A stretch of 39,183 nucleotides of DNA, taken from contig JAFQMS010000019.1 in assembly GCA_017396145.1 (NCBI GenBank), positions 1-39,183 of the forward strand. Direction: 5' to 3'. The stretch comes from Lachnospiraceae bacterium (GTDB taxonomy: Bacteria; Bacillota; Clostridia; Lachnospirales; Lachnospiraceae). Shown here piece by piece: positions 1 through 7,713 of the stretch (the first letter of the stretch is position 1; each line of letters begins with the position of its first letter). Made by a program: the position numbers and the translations under genes. Under the pieces are notes generated by a model. It was not told the DNA's origin. It did no database searches and saw nothing but the letters and a program-made list of their open reading frames with translations.

Positions 1-140
1 AACTAACCCCTTCAAGGGGTGGCGAAAGCGGCAAAGGCGATACGGCTTGAACGAAGTGAAAGCCAGCGTCTTTAGGCGCTGGCCGGTAACAAAGGCTTAT
101 AGCCGCAGAGCAAACCACCCGTTAGACGGGTGGTGCTGAT
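1..140 (+). ncRNA. Structured RNA-like element, possible IS200/IS605 right end (TnpB omega-RNA remnant)
   Basis: This non-coding stretch folds into several clean hairpins: ACCCC/GGGGT at 6-20, GCCAGCG/CGCTGGC at 62-83, GGCT/AGCC at 94-104, and CCACCCGT/ACGGGTGG at 115-133 with a TAG loop. A terminal hairpin built on a CCCGTTAGACGGG core is, from memory, typical of the right end of IS605/IS1341-type elements, where the 3' end of tnpB overlaps the guide (omega) RNA. No tnpB reading frame is visible, but the window starts at base 1, so a gene could lie to the left. The plus-strand reading and the family are inference. It could also be a different structured RNA or a bare repeat. It is GC-richer than its surroundings. 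Confidence 0.4.
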
Positions 141-344
141 TTAAGGGCATATTTCTGAAGGGAGTTCTAACGGTTCAAGCAGGTTGCATCTGACATTTCT
201 GAGAAATCTATGCTTAGTATTCAAAGTTTTAATATTGTTTATAGTGGAGAATTTCTTGGTGTGAAAGGTGGAACTATAGTGGAAAGACTGCATATTTGAG
301 GTGCTTTTTATCAAGGATTTCTCTGCATGTATGAAAGGAGAGAG
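141..344. other. Intergenic stretch without a recognised gene
   Basis: These about 200 bases follow the structured element and lead to the Rpn-like gene. I see no open reading frame with a ribosome binding site apart from the one at the very end. If the upstream element is an omega-RNA, the first 15-20 bases here would be its guide or the empty target. No convincing promoter was found. Confidence 0.3.
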
Positions 345-1253
345 ATGGGTAAAAAAGATACCGTTGACAAAAGAATTGAGAAGAATAATGATGTATTCGC
401 AGATATTTTTAATACATTATTATTTAAGAAGGAGATTATCCAACCGAGTAAACTAAAACCAGGAGTAACTAATGTGCTGGTAGAATCTAAGGATGGAATA
501 AGAGAACGCAATAGAGATGAATGTAAAATATATGAAGATTCGTCGTTAATAGTTGTGTCTTTGGGGATAGAAAACCAAACGGAGAGGGATAATCTGATGC
601 CTGTAAGGGTTATGGGATATGATTATGGAGAGTATTTAGAGCAGATAACCAATGCAGAAAGTTTTAAACTGCCTTATCTGAATTCATCTATAACCATCGT
701 GCTGAATTTTTCTGATACGAGGTGGGGAAAGCCTAAATCCCTTAAGGAATGCATTTCATATAACGAAGAACTATGGCCCTATGTTAATGATTATAAGATA
801 CATGTGATAGATATGAATTTTTTGACAGATGAAGAGATAGGACGTTTCAAAAGTGACTTAAAAGGGATATTCACTTTGCTAAAGGATATGAGAGAAGGGA
901 AGTTTGAGCCTTGGAAGTATGATTTTCGATTCAAACACCCTGAAGATTCCTATAGGTTCATATCAGCATATTTGCACGATGAAAGGCTGGAAGAAGTAAT
1001 GGATAGCGTGGCTTCAGAAAAAAGGGAGGAAAAAACTATGTGTGAAGCATTTGAAAAATGGATAAATGATAGAATGGAAATAGGGATGGAGCGAGGAATA
1101 GAGCAAGGAATAGAGCGTGGGGAGACTGCAATATTAATATCTTTAATAATTGATGAAAGTATTACAATAGAAAAAGCGTTGACTAAAACTAGTTTGACTA
1201 AAGAAGCATTTATGAACGAGTTGTATGCAGCAGGATATACTAAACTCGAATAG
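345..1253 (+). CDS. Rpn family / PD-(D/E)XK nuclease transposase-like protein
   Basis: A 302-residue protein of the Rpn/PDDEXK_2 type (recombination-promoting nuclease, transposase-like). The diagnostic core is RDECKIY followed by the strand VVSLGIENQT, which carries the E-x-Q form of the nuclease motif, then MPVRVMGYDYGEYLEQ. The C-terminus has the charged repeat GMERGIEQGIERGE, usual in this family. In E. coli, Rpn proteins are DNA endonucleases that raise RecA-independent recombination; cellular roles elsewhere are unclear. I chose ATG 345 because AAAGGAG sits just before it; an in-frame ATG at 327 lacks such a site. These genes are often multicopy and mobile in Lachnospiraceae. The family call is fairly secure; activity is not shown. 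Confidence 0.8.
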   Translation: MGKKDTVDKRIEKNNDVFADIFNTLLFKKEIIQPSKLKPGVTNVLVESKDGIRERNRDECKIYEDSSLIVVSLGIENQTERDNLMPVRVMGYDYGEYLEQITNAESFKLPYLNSSITIVLNFSDTRWGKPKSLKECISYNEELWPYVNDYKIHVIDMNFLTDEEIGRFKSDLKGIFTLLKDMREGKFEPWKYDFRFKHPEDSYRFISAYLHDERLEEVMDSVASEKREEKTMCEAFEKWINDRMEIGMERGIEQGIERGETAILISLIIDESITIEKALTKTSLTKEAFMNELYAAGYTKLE

Positions 1254-1292
1254 ATGATTGATGTAAAATATAACCTTCGAGATATGCATAAG

Positions 1293-1437
1293 TTAAGCAA
1301 AGAGCCTAACCTCGACAACGCAAAGCGTTGCCTCGGTCATGGCATTCGCCATAAATCAAAAAATACATATACCCTTCATTATGAGTAAACTCATATTCAG
1401 GGTATATGTATTTTTTGATTTTCGGCTCTTTGCTTAA
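1293..1437. repeat. 145-bp nested inverted-repeat element
   Basis: The outer arms TTAAGCAAAGAGCC (1293-1306) and GGCTCTTTGCTTAA (1424-1437) are perfect 14-bp inverted repeats. Inside them, 1353-1374 and 1400-1421 form a perfect 22-bp inverted pair, and TATGAGT/ACTCATA closes its tip. Two smaller hairpins, CAACGC/GCGTTG near 1315-1329 and ATGGC/GCCAT near 1339-1352, occupy the left side. The whole block is non-coding and lies between the Rpn-like gene and the tRNA terminator. It could be a MITE-like element or a structured RNA. No clear target-site duplication was found. Confidence 0.6.
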
Positions 1438-1439
1438 TG

Positions 1440-1478
1440 AAAAAAGCCGAAAACCTGCTTTAATGCTAAGCCTTCGAC
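1440..1478 (-). terminator. Intrinsic terminator of tRNA-Lys
   Basis: On the minus strand a hairpin pairs GTCGAA with TTCGGC (1446-1478) and is followed at once by six T (plus-strand A run, 1440-1445). It lies seven bases beyond the tRNA 3' end, so it is the natural terminator of the tRNA transcript. Confidence 0.65.
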
Positions 1479-1484
1479 CTTTAG

Positions 1485-1557
1485 TGCGCGACCAGGGGTT
1501 CGAACCCTGGACACCCTGATTAAGAGTCAGGTGCTCTACCAACTGAGCTAGTCGCGC
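1485..1557 (-). tRNA. tRNA-Lys (anticodon CUU)
   Basis: The minus strand gives a full cloverleaf: acceptor GCGCGAC (1557-1551) pairing with GTCGCGC (1492-1486), D arm with AGCTCAGTTGGTAGAGC, anticodon arm CCTGA-CTCTTAA-TCAGG with anticodon CTT reading AAG, and T arm with GGTTCGAACCC. The discriminator base is A at 1485. CCA is not encoded; the next bases are CTA, so it must be added by nucleotidyltransferase. It stands alone with its own promoter and terminator. Confidence 0.97.
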
Positions 1558-1595
1558 ATTTATTAAATTGGCGTCTGTTTTTCAACGCAAGGATT

Positions 1596-1624
1596 ATTAT
1601 ATAGCAGAGTTATATAAAATGCAA
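1596..1624 (-). promoter_or_regulatory. Sigma-A promoter of tRNA-Lys
   Basis: On the minus strand TTGCAT (1619-1624) and TATAAT (1596-1601) are separated by exactly 17 bases. The expected start lies about 30 bases upstream of the mature tRNA 5' end. The perfect -10 suits a strong stable-RNA promoter. Confidence 0.7.
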
Positions 1625-1701
1625 GTACTTTTTTTAAAAAAATTATTTTTTTATCATAAACTATGAATTTTGGGATGCGTTTTGGCAATAGAATAAGTAA
1701 T

Positions 1702-1749
1702 CCCCTGATAAATATAGGATTTTAACCTAGTTTATCAGGGGCATTTTTT
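1702..1749 (+). terminator. Rho-independent terminator-like hairpin after the LtaS-like gene
   Basis: CCCCTGATAAA (1702-1712) pairs with TTTATCAGGGG (1731-1741); an inner TAGG/CCTA extends the stem. The T run (1744-1749) is on the plus strand, so it works best rightward. For the minus-strand gene ending at 1748 it comes immediately after the stop and may still act, with a weaker T tract. Confidence 0.6.
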
Positions 1750-3724
1750 AATCTGTGTCCACTTCCACGAAATACTTCCAGTTGATACAAGCTTGTTCAT
1801 TATTATCTTTTGCAAGTTCTCCGGTGAGAGTGGCTGGGTTATGGAGATTGCCTTGTGCATCTTTAGCCACTAAAGGATTGCCTGCCACAATGTGGTTTGA
1901 AGTTTTGCTATTGTCTATTCTTGTGCTTAGCCATCTAAAGTAAGGCGACACTTTCAAATCACATCTACTGAATACATATGGCATTATCATATTTGGACCT
2001 AATGTGTCTATGTTATCTTCTCCTAAATCAAAGTTACCTAGAACCAAACACTGAGTATTGTACTTGCGATAAGTATTCAAAAGTTCGTCGTCAGTATTAA
2101 AATAACTCATTAAAGGATAAGCATCTGAGCCATCTTCTTGGTTGATGTATGGCAAATGATCTCCATAAAAGATAATTATGGTTGGCTCATCTAGGGTTTG
2201 AATATATTCATAAAGCCTTGCAAGTTCTTTGTCAGCATCATACACACCTTGCGCATAACATCTTAAAGAGTCCGTAACATATTCAGGAAGGTTATTGCTA
2301 TTCGTTACTTTTATGTCATATTCTTCTTCGGTGTATCTGTCTTTTGGATATGGCATATGAGTTTGAGCTGTAAGTGCCATAAGGAAGACTTTTTCATCAG
2401 ACTTTTTGTTTTCCATTTGAGAGATAAGAGTGTCGACCACTTCTTTTTCTGAGATTCGTCCTCCCTTTTTGTCTGGGTTTTCAAAGTCTGTGTTGTATAG
2501 AGTTTCATTTACCTTAAAATATTCGTAAGCATTCTTACATTTGAATAGTTTGTCTGACCATGTAGATATAATTTTCGTATTATATCCGTTATTGTTTAGT
2601 TCCGTAGGTACATTTGGCATATTAGCATATTTATCGCTGGTCATTAACTGCATATATGGAATGTAACCGGTTCCGTAGTATCGAAGAGAACTTCCCGTTA
2701 ATACTTCAAATTCAACATTGGCGGAAATTCCTCCAAAGGATGGAGATATCATTTCAAAATATATGCCTTCTTCTTTTAGGGCATTAAAGTTAGAAGTGAC
2801 TTCTTTGTCAAATGTTATATCATCCATTTTGGAAATGTCCCAGAATGCTTCTGAAAATACCATTATTATATTCGGGTTACCCCAGTTTTTAGCTGGGTTA
2901 TTAGTGTGGGAAGGATTGTTTTCTTCAAGTTCTTTAAGTTCTTTTTCCAAAGTGGCAATGGTCTTTTCGTAGTCTTTTGGTTTCTCTAACTGATTGGTAA
3001 GATAAAGACCATATATTCCTGATATTACTCCGTGCTTATTATAGTAAGCAATGTTGGTAGTTGTATGGTTGTCTTTTTCAGCGGTAACTTCGAAGAAAGT
3101 CTTCTTCATTATTGCAGATACAGGTGTTCTTGGAATGAACAAAGCTACAATAAAGATTATGGACAAGACAAGACATGGAATTCGTCTCCATGGGGTGTAA
3201 AAATGTCTGTCAGTTTTAAATGCTAATCTACAGATTATAATAAATAATGCAAGCATTATAAGTATAGCAGGCAGCAAAGAAAACAAAGTATCAAAAAAAG
3301 TATTTCCCACAATCTCCATTAAGGAGCCAGTGTCATTTAAGAATAAAAAGTCGGATATCATTATAGGGTCGAAGGTGTAGTATATCTTAAACTGACTTCC
3401 TACAAGATAGATGAAACTGCAACTGCACATAATAATGGTTGCCCTTCTCGTATGTCTGGTAATTGCTGCAAACAATAAAAAGAAAGCCTCAAATATAATA
3501 AACCCTAGAATATAACTTGGGATATATGCTTTTTTTGCGTAACCGCTATTGCAGTAAGAGTAAAAGGCTTGCCCTATGCTGCAAATTAAAAATGGTATTA
3601 CTATGTAAGCGATAAATCTTTTTAATCTTGTAAATATAGAGAAAACACCCAGAGGGCGTAATGCGTAACGAGTAAAAAATGAGAGAATTTTCATAGGTTG
3701 TATTGTCTTTAAGTGAATTGACAT
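1748..3724 (-). CDS. LTA synthase family membrane phosphoglycerol transferase (sulfatase fold)
   Basis: A 658-residue protein. The N-terminal about 200 residues hold roughly five hydrophobic membrane segments, followed by an extracellular alkaline-phosphatase/sulfatase-type domain. Recognisable motifs are NIIMVFSEAFWD at the start of the catalytic domain, GGISANVEFEVLTG around the nucleophile, and FYGDHLPY near the metal site. LtaS-type enzymes polymerise glycerol phosphate from phosphatidylglycerol on the outer face of the membrane. The nucleophile position, usually Thr, is Ser334 here. Start ATG 3724 follows AAAGGA. It lies 63 bp downstream of the phoR-like kinase in the same direction, so it may be co-transcribed, although a TATAAT-like -10 in the gap could give it its own promoter. 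Whether it makes LTA or modifies another polymer cannot be told. Confidence 0.85.
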   Translation of the reverse strand: MSIHLKTIQPMKILSFFTRYALRPLGVFSIFTRLKRFIAYIVIPFLICSIGQAFYSYCNSGYAKKAYIPSYILGFIIFEAFFLLFAAITRHTRRATIIMCSCSFIYLVGSQFKIYYTFDPIMISDFLFLNDTGSLMEIVGNTFFDTLFSLLPAILIMLALFIIICRLAFKTDRHFYTPWRRIPCLVLSIIFIVALFIPRTPVSAIMKKTFFEVTAEKDNHTTTNIAYYNKHGVISGIYGLYLTNQLEKPKDYEKTIATLEKELKELEENNPSHTNNPAKNWGNPNIIMVFSEAFWDISKMDDITFDKEVTSNFNALKEEGIYFEMISPSFGGISANVEFEVLTGSSLRYYGTGYIPYMQLMTSDKYANMPNVPTELNNNGYNTKIISTWSDKLFKCKNAYEYFKVNETLYNTDFENPDKKGGRISEKEVVDTLISQMENKKSDEKVFLMALTAQTHMPYPKDRYTEEEYDIKVTNSNNLPEYVTDSLRCYAQGVYDADKELARLYEYIQTLDEPTIIIFYGDHLPYINQEDGSDAYPLMSYFNTDDELLNTYRKYNTQCLVLGNFDLGEDNIDTLGPNMIMPYVFSRCDLKVSPYFRWLSTRIDNSKTSNHIVAGNPLVAKDAQGNLHNPATLTGELAKDNNEQACINWKYFVEVDTD

Positions 3725-3787
3725 TATCCTTTCTATGTATTGTTCTTGAAAACTAATTATATAAACGGGGAATAAGATGTATAATTC

Positions 3788-4855
3788 TTATTCTATATAA
3801 TCAGGAAAATGAACCTCGATTTCCGTGCCAAAACCCGGTTCTGAGTCTAGGTCTATGAATGCCTTATGTATTGTGGCAATGTGTTTTACTATGGAAAGAC
3901 CAAGACCTGTTCCGCCGGTAGCCTTAGAGTGACTTTTATCTGCTCTGTAAAACCTTTCAAATATATGTGGCTGGTGCTCCGGTTCAATTCCGATGCCTGA
4001 ATCCCTAACAGATAGTACCACAAATGCATTCTCAACGCAATCATTAAGAATTTTGGCAACACCAGTATATTCTCTGCTGATAGTAAGAGTGATGGTTCCG
4101 CCCTCGTTATTATAGCGAATTGCATTGTCACACAGGTTGTAAACAAGTTCTGTAAGCAGACCTTTATCCCCTTTTACTATGTAGTTTTCTTTTGGATTAG
4201 AAATAATAGAAAATGTGACTTGTTTATTTTGCGCTATATCAGATAATGAGTTTACTACATCTTCAGATACCGATAAAAGGTTGACTGGTTTAAAATCTCT
4301 TTCCAAAAGCATATTAAGACTTGTTTCGTCTAATTGACTAAGTTTGATTATGTCATTTATAAGACATAAAAGGCGCTGAGATTCTGACATAATTTTGTCG
4401 GAAAAGTTTTTTATATCTTCAGGTTTTACCATGCCTGCGGACATAAGTTGGGCATAACCAGAAATTGAGGTTAGGGGGGTTTTTAGTTCGTGTGACACAT
4501 TTGCCGTAAACTCTTGACGCATAGCATCATGTGACTTTATCTTTCTTGCAAATGGTAAGAGTTCCTCATATGCAATATGATTTTCAATTGCTTCCATGTG
4601 TTCGGCCATTTCGATTACTGGATTTACAATGCTATTTGTCAGTTTGCGAGTGACAAATAGGGACATTAGAAAAATCAAACCAATTAATAGTAATATTGCT
4701 GGAAGAGAGTATATAACTATGGTTAAAAAATCTGAGTTGTCAACGCCCTTATCTATGCAATAGAAAATATAACTTACTATGATAATGGTAAGCAAAGAAG
4801 TAAACACACATATTAGGGTTAGTCTTTTATTAATTGTGGTGTGTAGTCTTTTCAT
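3788..4855 (-). CDS. phoR: Sensor histidine kinase, PhoR-like
   Basis: A 355-residue membrane kinase. Two membrane segments (about 11-32 and 44-67) flank a very short outside loop. The H box NVSHELKTPLTSISGY puts the phosphorylated His at about residue 122. The N box (LCDNAIRYN), G1 (DSGIGIEP), F box (ERFYRADKSH) and G2 (GTGLGLSIVK) are all intact. The short loop suggests sensing through the membrane or a partner, as in E. coli PhoR with the Pst transporter. ATG 4855 is preferred because GGAG precedes it by six bases; a TTG four codons upstream is the alternative. It starts 14 bp after the response regulator stop, so the two are co-transcribed. The PhoR name rests on the neighbouring Na/Pi transporter and Pho-box-like site. 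Confidence 0.88.
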   Translation of the reverse strand: MKRLHTTINKRLTLICVFTSLLTIIIVSYIFYCIDKGVDNSDFLTIVIYSLPAILLLIGLIFLMSLFVTRKLTNSIVNPVIEMAEHMEAIENHIAYEELLPFARKIKSHDAMRQEFTANVSHELKTPLTSISGYAQLMSAGMVKPEDIKNFSDKIMSESQRLLCLINDIIKLSQLDETSLNMLLERDFKPVNLLSVSEDVVNSLSDIAQNKQVTFSIISNPKENYIVKGDKGLLTELVYNLCDNAIRYNNEGGTITLTISREYTGVAKILNDCVENAFVVLSVRDSGIGIEPEHQPHIFERFYRADKSHSKATGGTGLGLSIVKHIATIHKAFIDLDSEPGFGTEIEVHFPDYIE

Positions 4856-4869
4856 AGGTTTCTCCAATT

Positions 4870-5544
4870 CTATTCAATTATATAGCCAACATTTCGCACA
4901 GTTTTAATTAAGTGGTCTGCAGGTGATAGTTTTTGTCTTAGGGTTTTAATATGCATATCCACAGTTCGGCTTTCCCCTGGATAGTCAAATCCCCATACTT
5001 TTTCAATTAGTTGGTTTCTAGACAAAACAATTCCTTTGTTTCTGATTAGGTATTTTAATAGTTCATATTCTTTGTATGTGAGTTTGCACTCTTTTCCGTC
5101 AACTAATACTTTATGCTTTCCCTCATCAATAACAATAGGTCCATAGGTTATTATGTTTTCTGCTGAAACTGTGGCTAAGACACTCCTTCTTAATAGTGCA
5201 CGAATTCTAGAAATCAATTCCATTATGCCAAAAGGTTTTGTTATATAGTCATCTGCTCCGTTGTCTAAACCTTTTACCGTATCAATTTCCGATGATTTTG
5301 CTGTAACCATAATGATGGGTAGATTTTTGGTTGTCGCGTTGGCTCTAAGTTTTTTTAGAATACTTATGCCATCCTCCCCAGGAAGCATAATGTCTAAAAG
5401 TAATAGGTCAGGAGTAGAAGCAATACAATCAGAAACTATATTCTCGCCATCGGAGTATGTCTTAACCTCAAAGCCACTACTTGTCAGTGCATACTCTTCT
5501 AATTCTCTGATATTAGTATCATCTTCAACAATATATATCATCAT
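4870..5544 (-). CDS. phoP: Response regulator, OmpR/PhoB family, PhoP-like
   Basis: A 224-residue two-domain regulator. The receiver domain has the acidic pair EDD near the N-terminus, the phospho-acceptor Asp51 in LLLLDIMLPGEDG, and the conserved Lys in DDYITKPFG. The C-terminal winged helix shows LTYKEYELLKYLIRNKG and the recognition region SRTVDMHIKTLRQKL. ATG 5544 has AAAGG six bases upstream. It is transcribed away from the Na/Pi cotransporter gene, whose promoter holds two TTTACA repeats. This arrangement argues for phosphate control, but the regulator could serve other envelope genes too. Confidence 0.9.
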   Translation of the reverse strand: MMIYIVEDDTNIRELEEYALTSSGFEVKTYSDGENIVSDCIASTPDLLLLDIMLPGEDGISILKKLRANATTKNLPIIMVTAKSSEIDTVKGLDNGADDYITKPFGIMELISRIRALLRRSVLATVSAENIITYGPIVIDEGKHKVLVDGKECKLTYKEYELLKYLIRNKGIVLSRNQLIEKVWGFDYPGESRTVDMHIKTLRQKLSPADHLIKTVRNVGYIIE

Positions 5545-5710
5545 AATAATCCTTTCATCTAGTCATGGTTAAAATTTGTATCACCATGCCAGCAAGTGTA
5601 TAAAAATCACTTAATAACATAAAACTAAAAATATCTTTTATATTCTGTACCATTCTAATTAAAATGTAAATGGTTTTTTGTGGATTTATGGCAAAATAGT
5701 GGTTTGGAAT

Positions 5711-5749
5711 TTTACATAAAATTTACATAGACTGAATACAAACTTTATT
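5711..5749 (+). promoter_or_regulatory. Pho-box-like promoter of the Na/Pi cotransporter
   Basis: Two exact TTTACA hexamers lie at 5711-5716 and 5722-5727, 11 bp apart, one helical turn. Tandem TTWACA-like repeats at 11-bp spacing are the known binding pattern of Gram-positive PhoP. The second copy can serve as the -35 element, with TTTATT (5744-5749) as -10 after 16 bases. A single inverted copy (TGTAAA) lies at 5665-5670. Phosphate control is inferred. Confidence 0.6.
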
Positions 5750-5816
5750 TTAAAGGTTTTTAATAAAAGTGATTTATGAAGTTGAAAAGAAAAAAAGAAA
5801 TGGAAGAGGACAGATT

Positions 5817-7505
5817 ATGAAAATAGAAATTGTAGAGGCGATATTTGGGTTTATTGGCGGACTTGGAATGTTTATCTATGGTATGAATACTATGGCAGAT
5901 GGACTTAACAAGGCGGCTGGTGAAAAGACAAAGAAACTATTTAAATGGCTTACTAATAACAAGTTTTTGGCTATAGTGGTAGGTGCTCTCATCACTGCCA
6001 TTATCCAGAGTTCTTCAGCTACAACTGTTTTGGTAGTTGGTTTTGTTAATGCAGGAATTATGGATTTAACTCAGGCTGTTGGAGTTATTATGGGTGCTAA
6101 CATTGGTACTACAGTAACCGCATGGCTGGTATCTATGAGTGAACTTGGGGGCCTTTTAAAACCAGAATTTTATGCACCTTTATTCGTTGGTTTCGGAGCA
6201 TTCTTGCTTATGTTTGCCAAGAAAGAAGGCAAGAAGGATGTTGCAGAGATAATTATAGGTTTTGGGTTTTTATTCATAGGTCTTAGTCTAATGTCTGGTG
6301 CTATAACACCTTATAAGGATGCCCCTATATTTTCTAAAGCATTTTCAGTGCTTGGACAAAACCCTATTCTTGGTATTCTTACAGGTGCTGTTGTTACGGC
6401 CATTATTCAAAGTTCATCAGCATCTGTGGGTATTTTACAGACCCTTGCAATTAATGGAGTGGTTAATTGGAATAGTGCTATATTTATAACGCTAGGTCAG
6501 AATATTGGTACATGTATCACTGCAATGCTTTCTAGTATAGGAGCAAACAAAACTGCAAAAAGGGCAGCAGTGATTCATCTATTATTTAATACTATAGGTG
6601 CTGTAATATTTGGTACAATAATGTTTGTTATTTTTAAACTCAACAGTGAGTGGGCAACGTCTACGATTAGTAGTGTACAGATATCTATTTTCCACACTAT
6701 ATTCAATGTGACTAATACCATTTTGCTTTTACCATTTGCTAATAAATTAGTTAAACTTTCGGGATTATTTATCAGGGATGTAAAAGTGGATAAGGAAAAT
6801 GAAGAAATAGATAAGGATGCAAAGAGACATCATACACCAGAAGAGATAGGTGCAGCTTTAGATAGTCGTCTTCTTGGAAGTACATCTTTTGCCATTCAAA
6901 ATGCAGTAAATCAAGTTCAACGCATGGCAGAGTTTACTCTTGATAATGTGAGAAGATGTATGAAGGCCCTAGAAGAAAATGACATGGCGTTAGTTGAAGA
7001 GGTATATGAGTGCGAGAAGATTATCAATGAACGAGAAAAAGAACTGATGGATTATTTCGTTAAAATAGATAATAAAAGTCTTACCCAGTTTCAGCACGAA
7101 CGCATAAAGAATATGCTTTATGCGGTAAGTGATATTGAAAGAATCGGTGACCATTGTGAAAATATCGCAGATTTGGCAAAGCAAAAGATAGACGAAGACA
7201 ATTGCTTTTCTAAAGAAGGAATGGATGATTTAAAGATTATTACTGAATGTATGTACTTGTCTTTGGAAAATGCCATAGAAGCATGGAAGAATGATAATGT
7301 GGAAGCGGCTAAGGCTACCAGATTCTTTGAAAACAGGGTGGATGAACTTGAAGAAAAACTTAGAGAAAAACACATAGACAGACTATCAAAGCAAGTGTGC
7401 AATACTCAAAGTGGCGTAATTTTCCTTGATGTTATTAACAATATGGAAAGAATCTCGGATCACGCGGTTAATATAGCGGAATATATTCCTCAGATGATGG
7501 GATAA
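5817..7505 (+). CDS. Na/Pi cotransporter family protein with C-terminal PhoU domain
   Basis: A 562-residue protein of the NptA/YjbB type. The membrane half contains the two inverted-repeat signature motifs IIQSSSATTVLVVG and IIQSSSASVGILQT, each in a re-entrant region, followed by about 200 soluble residues with PhoU-like helices (EFTLDNVRRCMKALEE, SDIERIGDHCENIADLA, NNMERISDHAVNIAEY). The family moves inorganic phosphate with sodium, and the PhoU part is thought to limit transport. I chose ATG 5817, which has AGAGGA six bases upstream; an in-frame GTG at 5769 has no such site. It is divergent from phoP-phoR and preceded by the Pho-box-like repeats. Direction of phosphate flow (uptake or export) cannot be read from the sequence. 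Confidence 0.9.
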   Translation: MKIEIVEAIFGFIGGLGMFIYGMNTMADGLNKAAGEKTKKLFKWLTNNKFLAIVVGALITAIIQSSSATTVLVVGFVNAGIMDLTQAVGVIMGANIGTTVTAWLVSMSELGGLLKPEFYAPLFVGFGAFLLMFAKKEGKKDVAEIIIGFGFLFIGLSLMSGAITPYKDAPIFSKAFSVLGQNPILGILTGAVVTAIIQSSSASVGILQTLAINGVVNWNSAIFITLGQNIGTCITAMLSSIGANKTAKRAAVIHLLFNTIGAVIFGTIMFVIFKLNSEWATSTISSVQISIFHTIFNVTNTILLLPFANKLVKLSGLFIRDVKVDKENEEIDKDAKRHHTPEEIGAALDSRLLGSTSFAIQNAVNQVQRMAEFTLDNVRRCMKALEENDMALVEEVYECEKIINEREKELMDYFVKIDNKSLTQFQHERIKNMLYAVSDIERIGDHCENIADLAKQKIDEDNCFSKEGMDDLKIITECMYLSLENAIEAWKNDNVEAAKATRFFENRVDELEEKLREKHIDRLSKQVCNTQSGVIFLDVINNMERISDHAVNIAEYIPQMMG

Positions 7506-7550
7506 TGAAATGTGGTGAACAAACAATAAAATGGTTAAGATATAATATGT

Positions 7551-7585
7551 AACACCCTCTGTTAGATGGACAGAGGGTGTTTTAA
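7551..7585 (+). terminator. Terminator after the Na/Pi cotransporter
   Basis: AACACCCTCTGT (7551-7562) pairs perfectly with ACAGAGGGTGTT (7570-7581) around a seven-base loop, then TTTAAT. It separates the transporter from the moxR run. Confidence 0.75.
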
Positions 7586-7653
7586 TATATAAATTCAAAA
7601 TCTCATAATAAGCAGTAACTCTTGTACCTAACACTTTATTGTGCTAAAATATA

Positions 7654-7682
7654 TTGATACGGATTATTATAGATAGTAAACT
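7654..7682 (+). promoter_or_regulatory. Candidate promoter for the moxR operon
   Basis: TTGATA (7654-7659) and TAAACT (7677-7682) are spaced by 17 bases, giving a start just upstream of the GGAG that serves ATG 7714. The -10 is weak (4 of 6), so this is a candidate only. Confidence 0.4.
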
Positions 7683-7713
7683 ATAAAAGATGTTATTCGA
7701 AATGGAGAGTTTT

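Noticed and set aside
1306-1542. Minus-strand 78-codon open frame
   Set aside because: It runs through the tRNA-Lys gene; strings such as GSNPWSRT are the familiar translation of a tRNA T arm. The rest is the nested repeat.
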